9,656 nt of DNA from Methanomassiliicoccales archaeon PtaU1.Bin030 (GTDB lineage: Archaea; Thermoplasmatota; Thermoplasmata; Methanomassiliicoccales; Methanomassiliicoccaceae), in contig MVRB01000082.1 of the NCBI GenBank assembly GCA_002067635.1, forward strand, positions 1 to 9,656, given 5' to 3'. Shown in pieces: positions 6,360-9,656 of this stretch (its first letter is position 1; the number at the start of each line of letters is the position of its first letter). Below the pieces are notes generated by a model, which had not been told where the DNA came from, did not search any database, and saw nothing but the letters and a program-made list of their open reading frames with translations. The position numbers and the translations under genes are program-made.

Positions 6360-6369
6360 AAGGATTAAG
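6360..6369 (+). promoter_or_regulatory. Candidate promoter element of the radical SAM gene
   Basis: AAGGATTAAG lies 28-37 nt upstream of the ATG at 6397. That start has no SD at a usable distance, so the transcript is probably leaderless. It is an exact inverted copy of the element at 6252-6261. Confidence 0.4.
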
Positions 6370-6396
6370 TGCAGAGAGGTTCTCCCCTGGAACGCC

Positions 6397-7098
6397 ATGA
6401 GGATAGTCGGTTTCATAAAGACCTCTCTGCTGGACTGGGACGGCCATGTGGTGTCTTCCATCTACCTCCCAGGATGCAACTTCCTCTGCCCCTTCTGCCA
6501 TAACCGGGACATGGTGCTGCACCCGGAATCCTTAGAGGAGGTCCCCTTCCCGGTCATCGCCGACTACGTTCGCTCCAACTCCGAGTTCCTCGACGGGGTT
6601 GTGGTCACGGGCGGTGAGCCGACGATGCACAAGGACCTGCCCCACCTCCTCCGGCAGATCAAGGAGCTTGGTACCAAGGTGAAGCTGGACACCAACGGTA
6701 CGAACCCCCGGATGCTTCGTGACATCATCGACGCAGGCCTCTTGGACTATGTGGCCATGGACCTCAAGGCCCCCCTTAATGAGAGGTACGATGACCTTGC
6801 CGGGGTGAAGGTCGACCTGGAGAGCATCAAGCGCTCCATTGAGATCCTGGAGACATCGGGAATAGATCATGAGTTCCGCACCACCGTTGTGCCTATTCTG
6901 CTGACCGCTCAGGACGTGGAGTCCATGGCCGCGTACATAGGTGGCACCAAGAGGTACGCGCTCCAACAGTTCCGTCCGGGCAACACCCTGGACCCGAACC
7001 TGAATGCCGTGAAACCATACTCCGGAGCGGCCCTCAAGGGAATGGCCGAGACCGCTGGCCGTTACGTACGCAAGGTCATCATACGCGGCGATATCTAA
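6397..7098 (+). CDS. Radical SAM activating protein, anaerobic ribonucleotide reductase type (NrdG2-like)
   Basis: This 233-residue radical SAM enzyme opens GFIKTSLLDWDGHVVSSIYL, followed by PGCNFLCPFCHN. That gives the SAM cluster motif C27-x3-C31-x2-C34, then VVTGGEPTMH (70-78, SAM binding) and KLDTNGTNP. This pattern fits the family annotated as anaerobic ribonucleoside-triphosphate reductase activating protein (NrdG2 type), which would install a glycyl radical on a partner using a reduced [4Fe-4S] cluster. Usually the opening reads SLxDWPG; here Pro is replaced by Asp. No nrdD or other glycyl-radical enzyme is in the window, so the partner is unknown. The ATG at 6397 was chosen because GFIKTSLLDW is the family N-terminus; the in-frame ATG at 6340 adds 19 unconserved residues and would run through the candidate promoter. 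It diverges from mvhD. Confidence 0.85.
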   Translation: MRIVGFIKTSLLDWDGHVVSSIYLPGCNFLCPFCHNRDMVLHPESLEEVPFPVIADYVRSNSEFLDGVVVTGGEPTMHKDLPHLLRQIKELGTKVKLDTNGTNPRMLRDIIDAGLLDYVAMDLKAPLNERYDDLAGVKVDLESIKRSIEILETSGIDHEFRTTVVPILLTAQDVESMAAYIGGTKRYALQQFRPGNTLDPNLNAVKPYSGAALKGMAETAGRYVRKVIIRGDI

Positions 7099-7197
7099 AG
7101 AAGAAATCATTATCAATAGCATCATCGAGCCGCCAAGCTTTTTGTATCATTATCGTTGATTTTTATCGCATAACAATTATGTTAAGGGGACATTGAT
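7099..7197 (+). promoter_or_regulatory. AT-rich leader with direct repeat, SD for a TTG start
   Basis: This is the most AT-rich gap in the window. It holds two copies of ATCATTATC (7106-7114 and 7146-7154, 40 bp apart), a CTTTTTG run that could end the radical SAM transcript, and TATA-like stretches (around 7146-7166) for the next gene. AAGGGGA at 7184-7190 stands 7 nt before TTG 7198. The nearby ATG at 7180 is out of frame and meets a stop after five codons. Confidence 0.4.
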
Positions 7198-7911
7198 TTG
7201 GAGCAGACACCAAGGTTAAAGACCAACATTGAAGGCTTCGACAGGATACTGGAGGGAGGCATCCCTCAGGGGCACATCGTCCTTATGGCCGGTACTCCCG
7301 GTACCATGAAATCTTCCCTTGTGTACTATATGCTCTACAACATGGCCAAGGAGAACGGGACCACCTGCGTCTACGTCACCTTGGAGCAATCCCGTAATTC
7401 CCTGCTGCGCCAGATGGAGAAGATGGGCATGCGCACCGAGGACGTCAAGCAGAACCTTCACGTCCTGGACCTAGGCCTGATACGCAAGAACCTCAGGTAC
7501 GCAGCGGGCGGTGAGTCCTGGATGCAGGTTTTTAAGGGGTACCTCAGCTCCCTTAAGAACGACATGAACTTCAGCGTCATAGCCATCGACTCCCTAGGGG
7601 TCCTGGAGACGATCTCGGACATGAGCAACAGACGCACCGACCTGTTCTACCTGTTCGAGTGGCTGAGGGACCTCAACTCCACCGTCTTCATGATATCCGA
7701 GATATCTTCGGACCGGCTCTTTGAGGGAGCATACGACGAAGGATACCTGGCGGATGGAATAATCACGCTGAAGATGCAGGTGGTACGGGAAGTGGAGACG
7801 CAGAGGAGGATACGCTGCGTAAAGATGAGGGAGACCAACCACGACCCCTCCTACTACTCGCTCTTGTTCTCCGGTTGCAGGTTCCAGGTCACTAAGGCTA
7901 TAAGTGAGTAA
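7198..7911 (+). CDS. KaiC-like / RAD55-family RecA ATPase, single domain (copy 1)
   Basis: This is a 237-residue single RecA-fold ATPase of the KaiC/RAD55 type. The N-terminal GFDRILEGGIPQGHIVL leads into the P-loop GTPGTMKS (32-39). YVTLEQS (59-65) carries Glu-Gln where KaiC has the catalytic Glu-Glu pair. Walker B is VIAIDS (127-132). The C-terminal IRCVKMRETNHDP is the KaiC-like RxxKMR segment. The Gly normally just before the P-loop Lys is Met, as in both neighbouring copies. The start is a TTG at 7198 with AAGGGGA 7 nt upstream; copy 3 starts the same way. It lies 13 nt before the ATG of copy 2, so they are probably co-transcribed. Such archaeal ATPases are thought to act in signalling; no target is visible. 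Confidence 0.88.
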   Translation: MEQTPRLKTNIEGFDRILEGGIPQGHIVLMAGTPGTMKSSLVYYMLYNMAKENGTTCVYVTLEQSRNSLLRQMEKMGMRTEDVKQNLHVLDLGLIRKNLRYAAGGESWMQVFKGYLSSLKNDMNFSVIAIDSLGVLETISDMSNRRTDLFYLFEWLRDLNSTVFMISEISSDRLFEGAYDEGYLADGIITLKMQVVREVETQRRIRCVKMRETNHDPSYYSLLFSGCRFQVTKAISE

Positions 7912-7924
7912 GACCGGTGTTCAG

Positions 7925-9388
7925 ATGCCCAGGATCCTGGAGTGCGCTAGGTGCGGTGCCGGAATAAGCCACACTGACTCTCAGTGCTGGCGTTGCGGTG
8001 AGCCGTTGAAGGGCAACCCTAAGGCCAAGGCCCAGCCTGCTGGAGGGAGGAGCTCGGGGGCGGGCATGAAGGACATAAAGGACCTGCGGCCAAAGGAGAT
8101 CTCCAATACGAACACTTCCCTGCGTCCGTTGGTAACGGGCGATTACAATGGGAGGGAGAAGGAGCTCCAGGACCGCGAGAAGGAGCTGAGGGAGGCCATG
8201 GACGCCCTGGAGGAGGAGTCCAAAGAGCTGGAGGCCGTGGCCATGGAGCTGGAGAAGGAGCGCCTGTCCATCGAGGCCTCGAGGAAGCGCATCCAGGAGC
8301 GAGAGGACGAGCTTGACGCCATGGCCCTGGTGCTGCAGGAAACGGCAATGGCAGCACAGGAATACCAGAAGACCATGAAGGCGGACAGGGAGGGGCTCCA
8401 GCGCTTCAAGGAGCTGATGGCCCACCAGGCCGAGCTGGGAGCGGTCCTGGAAGAGGAGAGGGCCCGCATCCGGCGCTCGATCGAGAGGGACATGGCAGAC
8501 CAGCTCAGCCGCATCGCTCAGCTGGAGGCGGAGCTGAAGGCCGCCAATGCCATTATCAGGGAGTCGCAGGGATCAACGGACCCATCACCCATAGATATCG
8601 ACCAGATATTAAGCGAGGTCACGCAGACCCTGAGCTCCCAGATCGGAGCGGGAATGCCCGGGGGCCAGGTGGACCGCCGTGTCGGGACCGGCATAGAGGG
8701 CCTGGACAAGCTTCTCTCAGGGGGCATCCCCGTTGGAAGCGTCGTGCTCATCAACGGTCCCGCGGGGAGCATGAAGACCTCCCTGGCATATCATATCCTG
8801 CACCACTCCGCACGAGACAAGGTAAAAGGAATGTTCCTATCGCTAGAGCAGGACCGCGATTCCCTGCTCAGACAGATGGAGAGGCTCGGCATGCCGCGCG
8901 AGGAGTCCCTGGATGATCTGATGGTGGTCGACCTTGTCGATCTCCGGCGAAGCATGGAGGGTCAGAGCGGGGACTGGAGGAACATCATCCAGCGCTATAT
9001 AGAGAACGTGATGAAGGAATGTCCTTTCCAGCTTCTCGCATTGGATTCCCTGGAATCGTTCATCTCCATGAGCGAGGTCAAGTTCTCTCGCATCGAAACC
9101 CAGGACCTGTTCGACTGGTTCCGCTCCCTGGGATTGACGGCCTTCGTGATATCGGAGACCCCTATGGCCAAGCTGGAGAACGACGGGGCCATGGAGCTGT
9201 ACGTGGCCGATGGCGCGTTGGAGCTGGCCCTCAAGGAGGTGGGGGACTCGCACATCCAGAGGTGGATACGGTGCATCAAGATGAGGGGTGCGAACATTGA
9301 TCCCCGATTCCACAACATGATGCACGCGGGCAACACCTTCATACTGAGTCTGCCCATGATGAGGGCCTCCCCTCAATTCGGGGAATGA
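7925..9388 (+). CDS. Zinc ribbon - coiled coil - KaiC-like ATPase (copy 2)
   Basis: This 487-residue protein has three parts. An N-terminal zinc ribbon has C7-x2-C10 and C21-x2-C24 (ECARCGAGI, QCWRCGEP). After a Gly/Lys-rich linker comes a long charged coiled coil (about 76-213), with runs such as REKELQDREKELREAMDALE and ARIRRSIERDMADQL. A KaiC-like ATPase domain (about 253-480) has P-loop GPAGSMKT (278-285), SLEQDRDSLLRQME, Walker B LLALDS and C-terminal IRCIKMRGANIDP. Again Met replaces the Gly before the P-loop Lys, and Glu-Gln replaces Glu-Glu. The coiled coil probably dimerises the protein and the ribbon may bind a partner or nucleic acid. The ATG at 7925 begins just before the ribbon; a GTG at 7904, overlapping copy 1 by 8 bp, would add seven residues and is equally open. 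Neither has a clear SD. The function is unknown. Confidence 0.87.
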   Translation: MPRILECARCGAGISHTDSQCWRCGEPLKGNPKAKAQPAGGRSSGAGMKDIKDLRPKEISNTNTSLRPLVTGDYNGREKELQDREKELREAMDALEEESKELEAVAMELEKERLSIEASRKRIQEREDELDAMALVLQETAMAAQEYQKTMKADREGLQRFKELMAHQAELGAVLEEERARIRRSIERDMADQLSRIAQLEAELKAANAIIRESQGSTDPSPIDIDQILSEVTQTLSSQIGAGMPGGQVDRRVGTGIEGLDKLLSGGIPVGSVVLINGPAGSMKTSLAYHILHHSARDKVKGMFLSLEQDRDSLLRQMERLGMPREESLDDLMVVDLVDLRRSMEGQSGDWRNIIQRYIENVMKECPFQLLALDSLESFISMSEVKFSRIETQDLFDWFRSLGLTAFVISETPMAKLENDGAMELYVADGALELALKEVGDSHIQRWIRCIKMRGANIDPRFHNMMHAGNTFILSLPMMRASPQFGE

Positions 9389-9403
9389 TACCAAGCTACT
9401 CGG

Positions 9404-9414
9404 GGATTAAATAT
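9404..9414 (+). promoter_or_regulatory. TATA-like element for ATPase copy 3
   Basis: GGATTAAATAT lies 36-46 nt upstream of the TTG at 9450, in the 61-bp gap after copy 2. It shares GGATTAA with the two promoter-like decamers around mvhD. It suggests copy 3 can be transcribed on its own. Confidence 0.4.
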
Positions 9415-9449
9415 CCTTAGGCCAATTAATTAAGAAAGGAGTGAACACC

Positions 9450-9656
9450 TTGCAGATCGAGCGAGTGAGGACTTACATTCAGAACTTCGATGAGAACCTC
9501 CAGGGCGGGATACCCAAGAACCAGGTGGTCCTGCTCACTGGTACGCCAGGAACCATGAAGTCCTCGGTGGCGTACAGCATACTGTACTACAACGCGCTCG
9601 AGAAGGGGATAAAGTCCGTGTACATGACCCTGGAGCAGTCCCGGGAGAACCTCCTG
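9450..9656 (+). CDS. KaiC-like ATPase (copy 3), 5' part, runs off the window
   Basis: The frame is open from 9450 to the last base (69 codons) and encodes a third KaiC-like ATPase. It begins MQIERVRTYIQNFDENL, then GGIPKNQVVLL, P-loop GTPGTMKS (31-38), a helix with YSILYYNALEKG, and YMTLEQSRENLL (58-69). It is closest in layout to copy 1: single RecA fold, similar N-terminus, the same TMKSS P-loop and the same LEQS. The start is a TTG at 9450 with GGAG at 9438-9441, 8 nt upstream. An in-frame GTG at 9441 overlaps that SD and is less likely. Walker B and the C-terminus are beyond the window. Confidence 0.85.
   Translation, partial: MQIERVRTYIQNFDENLQGGIPKNQVVLLTGTPGTMKSSVAYSILYYNALEKGIKSVYMTLEQSRENLL

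Noticed and set aside
5646..6368. 240-codon plus-strand ORF over mvhD and the 5' end of hdrD
   Set aside because: Low-complexity Pro/Arg/Ser-rich shadow; the minus strand encodes two proteins with intact cluster motifs.
7898..8425. 175-codon minus-strand ORF, Leu/Gly/His-rich
   Set aside because: Antisense of the Glu/Lys-rich coiled coil of ATPase copy 2, which naturally gives Leu/Pro-rich shadows.
8160..8560. Tandem DNA repeat
   Set aside because: The GAG/AAG-rich periodicity is explained by coiled-coil codons; no exact long repeat unit is seen.
7201..9656. ATPase run as a KaiABC circadian clock
   Set aside because: Proteins have one ATPase domain each, not the double domain of KaiC, lack the Glu-Glu pair, and no kaiA or kaiB is present.

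Overview
The window is GC-rich archaeal DNA with tightly packed genes. Archaeal signs are a stand-alone beta-CASP RNase of the aCPSF2 type, cytosolic heterodisulfide reductase (Hdr) and MvhD subunits, several RecA/KaiC-like (RAD55-type) ATPases, AT-rich TATA-like elements about 25-45 nt before starts, and a mix of SD-led and apparently leaderless genes. The combination suggests a Thermoplasmatota archaeon, perhaps Methanomassiliicoccales or a relative. That placement is an inference from gene content, not a measured phylogeny.

Layout. Positions 1-364 (minus) hold the 5' part of an HTH-like gene whose reading frame is broken twice at homopolymers; the two shifts cancel. Then, on the plus strand, come a YjbQ/UPF0047 protein (412-834), a beta-CASP RNase (847-2097) and nadC quinolinate phosphoribosyltransferase (2138-2968). 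On the minus strand lie two two-gene redox operons. The one nearest nadC is hdrC-hdrB (4260 down to 2943), whose 3' end overlaps the 3' end of nadC. The other is mvhD followed by a HdrD-like protein (HdrC and HdrB modules fused; 6225 down to 4659). A 60-aa cysteine-rich protein (4356-4538, plus) sits between them. Further right are a radical SAM NrdG-like activase (6397-7098, plus) and a run of at least three KaiC-like ATPase genes (7198-7911, 7925-9388, and 9450 past the window end). The middle ATPase carries an N-terminal zinc ribbon and a long coiled coil.

How the genes may work together. The Hdr/MvhD genes supply a chain of [2Fe-2S], [4Fe-4S] and CCG-domain clusters for soluble thiol/disulfide or other two-electron chemistry. 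The flavin subunit HdrA is absent from the window, so any flavin-based bifurcation would need an HdrA encoded elsewhere. The ATPase run looks like a regulatory or signalling module of unknown output. All three members share an unusual P-loop, with Met in place of the Gly before the catalytic Lys, and Glu-Gln where KaiC has Glu-Glu.

No rRNA, tRNA, CRISPR array, IS element or origin was recognised. No gene-free stretch exceeds 300 bases; the longest gaps are 6226-6396 and 4539-4658.
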